Positions 35,739 to 47,200 of a stretch of DNA of 64,000 nt are shown one piece after another. The notes below the pieces were generated by a model. It did no database searches, was not told the DNA's origin, and saw only the letters and a list, made by a program, of their open reading frames with translations. The DNA lies in the NCBI GenBank assembly GCA_963662175.1, contig OY759216.1, forward strand, positions 33,559,087 through 33,623,086, given 5' to 3'. This DNA comes from Aradus depressus. Taxonomy: Eukaryota; Arthropoda; Insecta; Hemiptera; Aradidae. How positions within the stretch are numbered: position 1 is the first letter of the stretch; the number at the start of each line of letters is the position of its first letter. A program made the position numbers and the translations under genes.

Positions 35739-35999
35739 TTGAAAAGATACTGTCGACTCTATTAATCATTATCCCCATCCTACTTCGGCACTGAGTCCGA
35801 TCTAACTCGGAGAGTCTGATGTGTGAAGTGGGTAATGGTCATGCCTATGATCCGAAAGGACCTCGGTTCGATGTCAGGATTATCATGAAAACTACCCACT
35901 ATTTATTAATATTTACAATTGGATAGTCTACCTGTAGATAGCCCATAACTAATAATCACAGCAGTTAATGCGACGTTCAACTCGATAAATCACTAAAAC

Positions 36000-37300
36000 T
36001 GCTCCATTTCTATTCCATAAAATGTAACTTATTGCACCCGATCCCAGAAACTCAGTCAACAACAGTAGTTTTATCAGCAGAGATAAGAAACTGTTTAATT
36101 ACTGTAAAATATTACAATAATAACTCATACAGACACTTTTTTATGGTTTATTATTATTTATTTATTTTTAAATTAATTATATTTCCTAGAAACTGGATAA
36201 CTTCATGTATCGATTACTCATCATCTTGAAGAGTTAATAAATTAGTTTTCTTATAATGTTTAAATAATCAGCTTTTTGGGGTTTCTTAGGTCCTTAGTTC
36301 TGTGGTGCACCAAAAAATATATATACATTGTTCAGAAAATAACAAGTAGGACACCAAATGAAAAGTATTAACGCCATAAACATAAATTAAGATTTCCACA
36401 ATTTACATAACAGCGGCCGTTAACCAATATAATATATTTTTATTATTTCATAATATTTTTTATAATGGTGGAAGTAATTATACATAATTAAAAAATGAAG
36501 TGTTCTGTCAAGGCTGTGTGTAGCCAAGGGCCATAGACAGACATCCTTCTCTGTAAGCAATTTGTAAATGTTTATTAATTACGCAAGAAGTATGTACTGT
36601 GGCTATCGATTTGCAGATTATGGCTATAATCCGGGTTATGGTGTCGACATCATCATGCCAGGATCTGCATGGACTTGTTGAAAATGTGCCCGTTATCCTG
36701 GATGCCAAAGTTGTCCTTTTGATAGATTATATAACCTAATTAACTTATTCAATAGATATATGTAAATGGGCAAATCATGATTTACTAATGTGACTCTTTA
36801 CTTTACACTCCTTGATAGGAAAATATATCTAATGGTTTGTGACTATTGGTCCTCGTGACTCCCGCGCGCGGGAACCAGCTGCCACAGTTGGTACTTTCCC
36901 CGCATAAATGTCATCTGGGTCAACTTTCTATGTTCAACACGCGCACTCATATCGCAAATAGATTGTACACAAGTGCACATTGTTAGCCCATTTGACTTTT
37001 TTGAATTGTACTGTTATTGCCTCCCACCAAAGAATTTATACTATCAGTATCAGCCAGCGTTGCTCGAGCACTACCTTCCTATCCATTTAAACGACAGAGT
37101 GGCAATCTGTAAAAAGTGGTGCTAATAACCACAGCAGCCTCAAGCGATTTCAAAATATGAAGAGATCGGAGCTGCACGTAATTTTCCCATAGGACTGTCA
37201 GTTGGCTTTGGAAAGTTTCAGCAATGTTTCTAATTTAAAAAAAAAAAAAAAATTATTGCACTTTAATATTAGCAGCCTATAGAACTAATAGAAGTCATTC
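36000..37300. other. Unassigned sequence
   Basis: AT-rich with one GC-richer patch (36860-36990, containing CGCGCGCGGGAACC). No exon or element identified. A minus-strand frame at 36508-36708 has no recognised motif. Confidence 0.4.
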
Positions 37301-37305
37301 GGTTA

Positions 37306-37460
37306 GGATGCCGGTTTTTTCAATCTACGGTTAGCGTGCTTGCCTATTGTACTCAAAATCACCAGTTAGAAACCGGGCCCTGGCCCTTCGATTTTTTTTT
37401 ATCTGGGATTTAAAATAACCTTGAGGATGTCGATTTTCGCTTGGAACATTCATGCGAATA
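37306..37460 (+). mobile_element. Very old SINE head and body
   Basis: GCGTGCTTGCCTATTGTACTCAAAATCACCAGTTAGAAACCGGGCC matches the tRNA-like head with substitutions in both boxes when read in blocks (GCGTGCTTGCC, TAGAAACCGGGCC), followed by ATCTGGGATTTAAAATAA. Confidence 0.55.
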
Positions 37461-37750
37461 TCCTAGATCGAAGCTTACGTTAGAATGATATGAAATACAA
37501 TTTTGCGTAGATTGCCCGGTTTTTGAGATATGTACATTCCGAAAACCGTCCTGAAAAGTATTTTTGAAAAACATATTTTTATACGTTTCCTTTATTTACT
37601 CGAAAATGGTTAGCCCTATCGAATACTTAGTTCTTACCAAAAATGTTCCTTATTAAACTTCCAATCATCACTGATAAGTCCTCAAATTTTAGATAGGACC
37701 AATATGATTAATGTTATAGCGGCTCAAAGAATAAAAAATACATTTTCAAG

Positions 37751-38047
37751 GTTAGGTTAGGTTTTATGACTCATGCCCGGGCTTTAACAACGAGGTCATA
37801 TCGCCTACTACCAAAGCGCTCTTTCGTCACTCTGGTGGACATGAGCCCGACTCTACTGTGGGAGTCCTAAATTTTGCCTACTCTAAATGTTTATTCACCT
37901 AGGGCAGGGGTCTTTAACGAGTACCTGACATCGTACAGGCTCGGGACCATCGCTTAACGTCCCATCCGAAGGAAGGCGCGCTTAAGTTTATTTTACCTCC
38001 CAGACAAAATAAACTAAGGGCCTCGGTCGGGTTACGAACCCATAAAG
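37751..38047 (-). mobile_element. SINE, reverse, first of a tandem pair
   Basis: Starts at the tail (GTTAGGTTAGGTTTTATGAC) and runs to the head remnant (GGGCCTCGGTCGGGTTACG). The target TACATTTTCAAG is present before it (37739-37750) and after it (38048-38059). Confidence 0.85.
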
Positions 38048-38059
38048 TACATTTTCAAG

Positions 38060-38280
38060 GTTAGGTTAGGTTTTATGACTCATGCCCGGGCTTTAACTAC
38101 GAGGTCATATCGCCTACTACCAGAGCGCTCTTTCGTCACTCTGGTGGACATGAGCCCGACTCTACTGTGGGAGTCCTAAATTTTGCCTACCTTAAATTTT
38201 TATTCATCTAGGGTAGGGGTCTTTAACGAGTACTTGACATCGTACAGGCTCGGGACCATCGCTTAACGTCCCATCCGAAG
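38060..38280 (-). mobile_element. SINE, reverse, second of a tandem pair, 5' truncated
   Basis: Same orientation as its neighbour and again followed by TACATTTTCAAG (38281-38292). It stops at CGTCCCATCCGAAG, so the head is missing. Confidence 0.85.
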
Positions 38281-38353
38281 TACATTTTCAAGACATTGTA
38301 TAAATTGTATCGCCTAGCAACGAATTATAAAATATTTTTTTATAATTAGTAAT

Positions 38354-38680
38354 ATGGTGGTATGCGTGCTTGTCTTCTGAGCTCAAGATCGTGGGTTCGA
38401 AACCCAGCTGAGACTCTTAGTTTATTTTATCTGCGAGGTAAAATAAAATTAAGCAAGCCGACCTTCGGATGGGACGTTAAGCGATAGTCCCGGGCCTGTA
38501 CGATGTCAGGTAGGTACTCGTTAAAGACCCCCTACCCTAGGTGAATAAAAATTTAGGGTTGGTAAAATTTTGGACTCCCATAGTAGAGTCGGGCTCATGT
38601 CCACCAGTGACGAAAGAGCGCTCTGGTAGTAGGCGATATGACCTTGTAGTTAAAGCCGGGCATGAGTCATAATAACTAAC
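38354..38680 (+). mobile_element. SINE with 13-bp target duplication
   Basis: Flanked by TATAATTAGTAAT (38341-38353 and 38681-38693). It starts inside the tRNA-like head at TGGTGGTATGCGTGC and ends in a TAACTAAC-type tail in place of CCTAACC. Confidence 0.9.
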
Positions 38681-39185
38681 TATAATTAGTAATTTTGTTT
38701 TAAAATATAAAAAAATAAGAGAATATTGTAATGAGGCTTTGAAAGGACTTTCTTATACTACCGAGAATAAGGAAGTTACTATCAAAAATACCGCTGATGA
38801 CAACTCAATACTTTCATATACCCAGTATTGCCAGTATGAAATGATTTTTAGAAGGGGGAGGTGGAGAGAGAATGATCTGTAAGCGTGGCTGTTATAAGAA
38901 AGTCCTGTAATGGCCTCATCACATATATCTTCTAAATTTTTTCATCATCAAACCACCGAACCAATTTTAACCAAAATTGGCAGATATGTAAAGTGGATCT
39001 ACCTCTCAACATATCTGGAACAATAGAACGAAACCCATTCCACCCAAAGATGGGATTTGAATTTGATATAGATTCTAGAACGATCCTCACAACGTTGTCA
39101 ATTCAGATATTATCGAATCAAAAGAAAAACACGAATTTTTACATTAAAATATGAGTGTTCGGATCGAAACATGCTAATTCCATTA

Positions 39186-39380
39186 TGTTAGTTATTATGA
39201 CTCATGCCCGGGCTTTAACTGCGAGGTCATGTCGCCTACTACCAGAGCGCTTTTTAGTCATCACTCTGGTGGACGTAAGCTCGACTCTACTGTGGGATTC
39301 CTAAATTTTGCCTACCTAGGTTTATTCACCTTTAACAAGAACCTTTGCCGAACGTCCTATCCGAAGGATTGCGTGCTTAA
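39186..39380 (-). mobile_element. SINE body, reverse
   Basis: GACTCATGCCCGGGCTTTAA, CGCCTACTACCAGAGCGC and CCTATCCGAAGGATTGCG are in reverse order for a headless copy. Confidence 0.75.
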
Positions 39381-39589
39381 AAGTTTTTTGTATTGGATCG
39401 AATACATTTCTGTTTCCAGGTTTACTACAATATCAATCGCCTCTGTAGAGAATTGACGCAATTTTGTATTTTAGTTTACGACGTATTCTTCACAGTATAC
39501 ATAAATAAAAGTGACCAGAAATGAAGTTTCCAACAAAAAAAAAAAAAATAGGTTTAGTTTTCAAGAGATATCTGAAAATAGTTTCCGAT

Positions 39590-39905
39590 TTTGAACGGAA
39601 CTAAAAAAAAAGTACAAGAATAAAAAAATGAGACATCCTTGATTCAATATTGTCAGGGGGGGTCATGGTATAAGGAGGTATGAAACATGGTGCAAGGCCA
39701 GAATAAGGGAGCAGGTCAACGCGGGCTATAATAATCAATGTATCAAAACAAAATTTAGTATAAAAATTCAGAAATCCCTGTATTCATATATCACCATATC
39801 TACTGATTTGTAGCTCAAATAATTGTTTGGTTTAGAGGGAGAGAGGAAACATTAATTCGTACAGAGAAAGTACACTGTCGATGATTCATGGACAACTATT
39901 TTTTA
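39590..39905 (+). repeat. ACTTCCCCAG family, worn copy
   Basis: It contains GGTATAAGGAGGTATG, AATCAATGTATCAAAAC and, near the end, ACACTGTCGATGATTCATGG, the sequence that normally follows the family's right end. Confidence 0.4.
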
Positions 39906-40032
39906 ACTTTATTTACATAGACGTACCACTTTTGATATTTTACATTTATGCAGAGATATTGTGAAACACTTGATAAAAATAAAGAAAACGTATGTTTTTT
40001 AAAAAATATTGTCTATTTCACAAATAATATAT

Positions 40033-40076
40033 AATATGGGAGTACTTTCGGTATCGCTACCATCATCAGACACGAC
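40033..40076 (-). ncRNA. Hammerhead-like motif
   Basis: On the minus strand: CTGATGA, one extra T, a perfect hairpin GGTA-GCGA-TACC with a GNRA loop, GAA, then the palindrome AGTACT followed by C. Flanking bases GTGT and CCAT give a weak closing stem with one mismatch. A textbook hammerhead has no base between CTGAnGA and stem II, so activity is uncertain. Confidence 0.4.
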
Positions 40077-40126
40077 TTAACAAATACAAAAAAAACTTTT
40101 TTTTTTTTTTCTTAGTATTTGTTAAA

Positions 40127-40166
40127 TCGTGGCTGAAGATGGTAGCAATTCCGAAAGTACTCCCAT
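40127..40166 (+). ncRNA. Hammerhead-like motif, partner copy
   Basis: GTGG, CTGAAGA, T, hairpin GGTA-GCAA-TTCC (one changed pair), GAA, AGTACT, C, CCAT. Here the outer stem GTGG/CCAT is complete with one wobble. Confidence 0.35.
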
Positions 40167-40272
40167 ATTATATACTATTTGTGAAATTGACAATATTTTT
40201 TTAAAAAACATACGTTTTCTTTATTTGTACCACTTTTTGCTGGTTCACGAGTGCTCAATGAACCAGCAGTTC

Positions 40273-40991
40273 TTTTTTTTTTTTTTTTTTTTCTACAAAT
40301 GGATACAACTAAAATAAATAAAAATAAATACAACAAGCAAATGTGCTAATAGAGAGATAATGGCAATGTCAAAATGTCAAGAGGTGAGACACCACCCAGT
40401 GGTGACACTCTTCACTGATTTCCTTTCATTTGTAACTAATCACTGTCACAGTGCTGCTAAGGATGTCTCTAGGCCATTGACGCTTAAGCCGTCGTTGGGG
40501 AAGTGTGGCAGAATGGAGGGCATGGACTAGAGGATTATTATGGGAACTGAGAAGGAAAAATAATTTTTTATACTTGGATTTAGCGACTTCGGTAACAAAA
40601 GGTACGTTAAGGTCAGTGTGACGAGTTTTGTTGGTAGGAAGGATTTTTGATTGAAAGGATTGGATGCGATGGACATTGGAAGCCTTGGCAGAAAACCAGA
40701 ATTCAAGTCCGTAAGTCCACATAGGTTTGAGTACTGCATTGTATATAAGTCGTTTTGTTTTCAAAGTTAATTTGGATTTTTTTCTTGTGTATAGTAGTCT
40801 TAGTAAAAGTTTATAACGTCTGTTTATTTCTTGTCTTTTCAGTCTCGTCTGAGGATTCCAAGTTAGTCGTTGGTCGAGTATGAGACCTAGATAGCGGACT
40901 TCGTTTTTTAAAGGGATGGGATTTTTGTTAAGGTACACTGGATGGCAGATATATTTTCGACGAAGGGTGAAGACGAAGTGAACTGATTTCG
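40273..40991 (-). mobile_element. Second jockey-like LINE, short 5'-truncated copy
   Basis: Poly(T) at 40273-40292 marks the 3' poly(A) of a minus-strand element. Near-identical 12-bp flanks (GAACCAGCAGTT at 40260 and GAACCAGCAATT at 40992) look like a target duplication with one change. Coding content is homologous to the 15857-17460 LINE but from a different subfamily. Confidence 0.8.
40426..40991 (-). pseudogene. LINE reverse transcriptase C-terminal region
   Basis: The open frame reads KSVHFVFTLRRKYICHPV, then NEVRYLGLILDQRLTWNPQT, LKPMWTYGLEFWFSAKASNV and a basic end PQRRLKRQWPRDIL. It is the part after the YADD motif in jockey-type enzymes (compare VRYLGLTLDQRLTWNPH in the other copy). 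No catalytic residues remain. Confidence 0.85.
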
Positions 40992-41198
40992 GAACCAGCA
41001 ATTAAATTATAATTTTTGAATATCTAATAAATTCAATTTGAATATCCAAATTCTTATGGTATTAGTTATATATCTTGTATGCAATATATTTTATATCCCA
41101 TTCAAAGATTTATCGACCGTCAGATAATAATAATCAATAAAATGCGATAAATTTATTTTACAGGGATCATTAATTTAACTAGTAATACAGATAAAGGG

Positions 41199-41206
41199 TA
41201 TAAATA
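41199..41206 (+). promoter_or_regulatory. TATA box of the repeat polyprotein gene
   Basis: TATAAATA lies 78 bp upstream of the start codon. Transcription would begin about 30 bp further on, near 41229-41238. This implies a short leader and a strongly transcribed, probably tissue-restricted gene. Confidence 0.65.
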
Positions 41207-41283
41207 GGAGGATTGTGTCTCCATGGGCAATTACTTCATACTTATTCATTCATTATTTCATACTCACGTATTACCCGGAATCA

Positions 41284-41295
41284 ATGAAGTTAACA
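41284..41295 (+). CDS. Polyprotein exon 1 (start codon exon)
   Basis: ATG AAG TTA ACA followed by the donor GTAAGT. Four codons, phase 0. A very short first coding exon that ends inside the signal peptide is common for insect secreted proteins. The start was chosen because it lies downstream of the TATA box and completes the signal peptide. Confidence 0.75.
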
Positions 41296-44200
41296 GTAAG
41301 TTTAAAACATTGCTTTAATTGTTAAATAACATTATTTGCTGACTGAGGGCGCCGGCAGCTCAGAGGTAGACCAATGAGCTCAATATCGCGGGTACGAAAC
41401 CCAGCCGAGGCCCTTAGTTTATTTTATCTGTGAGGTAAAATAAACTTAAGCATGCCGTTCTTCGGATGGGACGTTAAGCGATGGTCCCAAGCCTGTATGA
41501 TGTCAGCTACTCGTTATAGACCCCAAACCTAGGTGAATTAAAATAAGGCCACAGTTTTTTTTTTGTATTTTATTCAGTTAAGCATTAATAATAGAGTAAA
41601 AAAAAAATGGCTTACGGTATTCAATTTCAATTTTTTTTTTTGTATTGTAACTGCCTCCTGATAAACCTAATAAAGTTTCGAGTTACACTTCAAAGTCCAA
41701 TTACACCATTGTTCCCACTTCACCATTTGATTTTTAATATCCAAATAATTTTTTTTGTATTTTTAATATACAAAAAGCTTGTATATTGCAGTGAATTTCA
41801 TTTCAAAATTACTTTTATATTTAAAAATGATTTTCTTAATTGTAAAAAATTTAATTTTCGTGCGAAGAAAACCATTTTCATGAAACGCAATTCGTCCAGC
41901 AAAAAATATCTACATACGATAACACTAATTACAGTAGAACGGTCTGACAAAAGCTAAGTATATCGACACAAGATTTAATATGAGGATTCAGAAGCTTCTA
42001 TGTTGATTTTTGCCCAAACTGAGCAATCGGTGCAAATGAACCGACAGTCATATTTTGCCCTTTTTTAGTGCAACAAAATCCGCTCTCTAGTTATGATTGG
42101 ACCCCTAAATTCCATAGAGGGTAAATTATTTGTGAAAACGGGTCAGTGAAGATTATCATAATAGCAATATTTTCTTTGAGGCCAATTCAGAACAATTAAA
42201 GATATAAAAAAGTTTCGATCAAATGAATTTCATTAAATTTTGAAACTGGAGAACAATTTCATTCATATTTCTTTCAAGGAATTTAAAGTTCCTGTCCGAG
42301 AAGCACCTATGGACAAATTCGGACTATTATAGCCATTCGTTTAATGATATCCACTTCTTTTTAGGGAATACTGTCTTATAATGTTTGAGAATATCTTCTC
42401 AACCAACTATTTAAATCTTGATTGTTACAGATACTACTGCTAGGAGTGTTGGTTGTCTGCATAACAGATGCCGCCATCGTGAGGGTCAGTAGAGCACCAC
42501 CAAAACCAGAACAAGCACAACAATTGTCTGAGGACGCTAGCCAAGGACAGGCCATGGTGAGGGTCAGTAGAGCACCACCAAAACCAGAACAAGCACAACA
42601 ATTGTCTGAGGACGCTAGCCAAGGACAGGCCATGGTGAGGGTCAGTAGAGCACCACCAAAACCTGAACAAGCACAACAATTGTCTGGGGACGCTAGCCAA
42701 GGACAGGCCACGGTGAGGGTCAGTAGAGCACCACCAAAACCAGAACAAGCACAACAATTGTCTGAGGACGCTAGCCAAGGACAGGCCATGGTGAGGGTCA
42801 GTAGAGCACCACCAAAACCAGAACAAGCACAACAATTGTCTGAGGACGCTAGCCAAGGACAGGCCATGGTGAGGGTCAGTAGAGCACCACCAAAACCAGA
42901 ACAAGCACAACAATTGTCTGAAGACGCTAGCCAAGGACAGGCCATGGTGAGGGTCAGTAGAGCACCACCAAAACCAGAACAAGCACAACAATTGTCTGAG
43001 GACGCCAGCCAAGGACAGGCCACGGTGAGGGTCAGTAGAGCACCACCAAAACCAGAACAAGCACAACAATTGTCTGAGGACGCTAGCCAAGGACAGGCCA
43101 TGGTGAGGGTCAGTAGAGCACCACCAAAACCAGAACAAGCACAACAATTGTCTGAGGACGCTAGCCAAGGACAGGCCATGGTGAGGGTCAGTAGAGCACC
43201 ACCAAAACCAGAACAAGCACAACAATTGTCTGAGGACGCTAGCCAAGGACAGGCCATGGTGAGGGTCAGTAGAGCACCACCAAAACCAGAACAAGCACAA
43301 CAATTGTCTGAGGACGCTAGCCAAGGACAGGCCACGGTGAGGGTCAGTAGAGCACCACCAAAACCAGAACAAGCACAACAATTGTCTGAGGACGCTAGCC
43401 AAGGACAGGCCATGGTGAGGGTCAGTAGAGCACCACCAAAACCAGAACAAGCACAACAATTGTCTGAGGACGCTAGCCAAGGACAGGCCATGGTGAGGGT
43501 CAGTAGAGCACCACCAAAACCAGAACAAGCACAACAATTGTCTGAAGACGCTAGCCAAGGACAGGCCATGGTGAGGGTCAGTAGAGCACCACCAAAACCA
43601 GAACAAGCACAACAATTGTCTGAGGACGCCAGCCAAGGACAGGCCACGGTGAGGGTCAGTAGAGCACCACCAAAACCAGAACAAGCACAACAATTGTCTG
43701 AGGACGCTAGCCAAGGACAGGCCATGGTGAGGGTCAGTAGAGCACCACCAAAACCAGAACAAGCACAACAATTGTCTGAGGACGCTAGCCAAGGACAGGC
43801 CATGGTGAGGGTCAGTAGAGCACCACCAAAACCAGAACAAGCACAACAATTGTCTGAGGACGCTAGCCAAGGACAGGCCACGGTGAGGGTCAGTAGAGCA
43901 CCACCAAAACCAGAACAAGCACAACAATTGTCTGAGGACGCTAGCCAAGGACAGGCGATGGTGAGGGTCAGTAGAGCACCACCAAAACCAGAACAAGCAC
44001 AACAATTGTCTGAGGACGCTACCCAAGGACAGGCCACAGTGAGGGTCAGTAGAGCACCACCAAAACCAGAACAAGCACAACAATTGTCTGAGGACGCTAG
44101 CCAAGGACAGGCCACGGTGAGGGTCAGTAGAGCACCACCAAAACCAGAACAAGCACAACAATTGTCTGAGGACGCTAGCCAAGGACAGGCCATGGTGAGG

Positions 44201-47200
44201 GTCAGTAGAGCACCACCAAAACCAGAACAAGCACAACAATTGTCTGAGGACGCTACCCAAGGACAGGCCACAGTGAGGGTCAGTAGAGCACCACCAAAAC
44301 CAGAACAAGCACAACAATTGTCTGAGGACGCTAGCCAAGGACAGGCCATGGTGAGGGTCAGTAGAGCACCACCAAAACCAGAACAAGCACAACAATTGTC
44401 TGAGGACGCTACCCAAGGACAGGCCACAGTGAGGGTCAGTAGAGCACCACCAAAACCAGAACAAGCACAACAATTGTCTGAGGACGCTAGCCAAGGACAG
44501 GCTATGGTGAGGGTCAGTAGAGCACCACCAAAACCAGAACAAGCACAACAATTGTCTGAGGACGCTAGCCAAGGACAGGCCATGGTGAGGGTCAGTAGAG
44601 CACCACCAAAACCAGAACAAGCACAACAATTGTCTGAGGACGCTAGCCAAGGACAGGCCACGGTGAGGGTCAGTAGAGCACCACCAAAACCAGAACAATC
44701 ACAACAATTGTCTGAGGACGCTAGCCAAGGACAGGCCATGGTGAGGGTCAGTAGAGCACCACCAAAACCAGAACAAGCACAACAATTGTCTGAGGACGCT
44801 AGCCAAGGACAGGCCACGGTGAGGGTCAGTAGAGCACCACCAAAACCAGAACAAGCACAACAATTGTCTGAGGACGCTAGCCAAGGACAGGCCACGGTGA
44901 GGGTCAGTAGAGCACCACCAAAACCAGAACAAGCACAACAATTGTCTGAGGACGCTAGCCAAGGACAGGCCACGGTGAGGGTCAGTAGAGCACCACCAAA
45001 ACCAGAACAAGCACAACAATTGTCTGAGGACGCTAGCCAAGGACAGGCCACAGTGAGGGTCAGTAGAGCACCACCAAAACCAGAACAAGCACAACAATTG
45101 TCTGAGGACGCTAGCCAAGGACGGGTTTTGGTGAGCTCGTGGCCAATCAGGTTCAGGCGATCACCGCAGGATGCAGCCGTGTAAGTAAAATCAAATAGGC
45201 TGCCTCTTCTTCTATTCTTTTTCTTAGCCTACCTTTTCTCCAGGCTGATCCATGCTCCTACGGAGGAACGGTAACAATTTTTCCGAACTTACGAGTTTAA
45301 CTACCTTTGGAGTGTACATACATTTTTTTTAAGGATATAAAAAATCTAATATTCCAGTTCTACGGATTTTTCCTTTGACTTACATTACCAAAAGAACCTA
45401 CAGACATATTTACAGATTTATAGGCTACGTGAAATTACTTTAGAATTTGGAACCGGAAGAACCTTTTGCTTTGTAAGTATTGAGAGAAGAGATTAACTCA
45501 CCGCGACGCTAACTTCACTTTTTATAGGAGCACCACATATTAAATTAATGAACAAGGGATTTAAACACTTGGTCTCCCATAATTTTTGGGATAATTTGTT
45601 GATAACTCCATTATGTAAAGCTGTGTACTGGTAGGTAACCTTGCTAAGATGATAATACAAACAGATTTCTGTACCGATGGAAAGTTGGCTTGTTGTTTTT
45701 ATTGTAACTATGTTTTCTTATCTTTCATATTTGTACAGTGCTCTTATTCATGATTATAACGCCTATGTTTACACTTTCATATGGAGGTACCTTCCTCCCC
45801 CCCTCGACATGCCCTCTCGACTATCCCACAACATGGTCCCTCTCTATTACGTCACTGTTTTTAGGTGTCCTAATTTTTTTTTATATTTTTTCTAATGGCC
45901 TATTGCCGCCTTCTTTACGACCAATCTAAAATGTTGAGTGTTCAATTACAAAAAAACAAGGACATGAGCTTAACTTGGATACCCTAAATCTAGCTCCCCT
46001 CCTCTCTTTAGTTACTTAGGTTAGGCTTTAACGAGTACCTGACATCGCACAGATTCGGGATCATCGCTTAACGTCCCATCCGAAGGACGACGTGCTCAAG
46101 ATTTTCTTATCTCCCAGATAAAAAACCTAAGAGCCTCGGCCGGATTTCAAAACCGCGTTCTTGAGCTCAGTAGACAAGCATGCTACCTCTGCGCCCTCTG
46201 TGCCTCTACGAGAGACATCTACCGGAACATCTCCCAAATAGCCAGCCATGTATTTAGACCCTAATTAAACAATAAACTTTCAAATAATGATGGCGATGTA
46301 GTGCAAAGGTAGACTTCAAGGTACATATGAAGTTCGTATAGATGTAATTAATTCTCCTCAAAATGTTTGTGATTACATCTGTTCAAACTAATAAAAAATA
46401 ATGATTCCAACGTATATCTCGAGGGCGCCGGTAGCTCAGTGGTATGCGTGCTTGCCTTCTGAGCTCAAGATCGTGGGTTCGAAACCCGACCGAGGCCTTT
46501 TAGTTTATTTTATTTGGGAGGTAAAATAAACTTAAGCACGCCGTCCTTCGGATGGGACGTTAAGCGATGGTCCCGAGCCTGTACGATGTCAGGTACTCGT
46601 TAAAGATCCCTACCCTAGGTGAATAAAAATTTAGGGTAGGCAAAATTTAGGACTCCCACAGTAGAGTCGGGCTCATGTCCACCAGAGTGACGAAAGAGCG
46701 CTCTGGTAGTAGGCGATATGACCTCGTAGTTAAAGCCCGGGCATCAGTCATAAAACCTAACCTAACGTATATCTAAATGGTTTTAATTTAAATTAAATTT
46801 TGGATACATTTCAAATTTTCTTTAACAAAAGTTACTTAAAAGATTCATTACATTTTAAAAGATTCCTAACCGACGGATAAATGATATGATTTGTTCTTTT
46901 CATTTCATATATACGAAGGAATAACATTTTGATCCGCATGTCAGTCTTTCCTATTTGTCAATTATAACATAAAAATATGTATAAATTATAAATAATGTAC
47001 TAATTTTTGTTAAAGGGAAGCGAATGACCAGCTGAGCGTTATATTGGACGAAATAATAGTCCTAGCTACCAGAGCAGGAGCATTAGTGCAAGATGGGGCT
47101 GCAACGATTATTGGCATGTTGGAGGAGAAAGTTCCAGAACTGGAAGCCATGGTTCAGGGCCTCATCAAGTTCCAAGGAATTACAGCAGATGAACAGAGCC

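Larger units (their letters stand above)
39978..40228. repeat. Foldback of two Penelope-like ends with hammerhead-like cores
   Basis: Arms about 39978-40089 and 40115-40228 pair around a loop of about 25 bp. Each arm carries a CTGAnGA core, a GGTA/TACC hairpin, GAAAGTACTCCCAT, a TTTGTGAAAT block and a CATACGTTTTCTTTATTT end. Same family as 315-425 and 5545-5660. Confidence 0.8.

Noticed and set aside
42376..45051. Long minus-strand open frames (891, 752 and 139 codons) opposite the polyprotein array
   Set aside because: The 78-bp unit is a multiple of three and lacks stops in several frames, so these are by-products. They lack a signal peptide, splice logic or non-repeat domains.
42479..45121. 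CRISPR-like or satellite array
   Set aside because: Units are directly abutting without spacers, and the array is framed by a signal peptide exon and a spliced terminal exon, so it is a coding repeat.
45677..45929. Hydrophobic plus-strand frames in intron 2 of the polyprotein gene
   Set aside because: Overlapping frames, no homology recognised, no matching splice sites.
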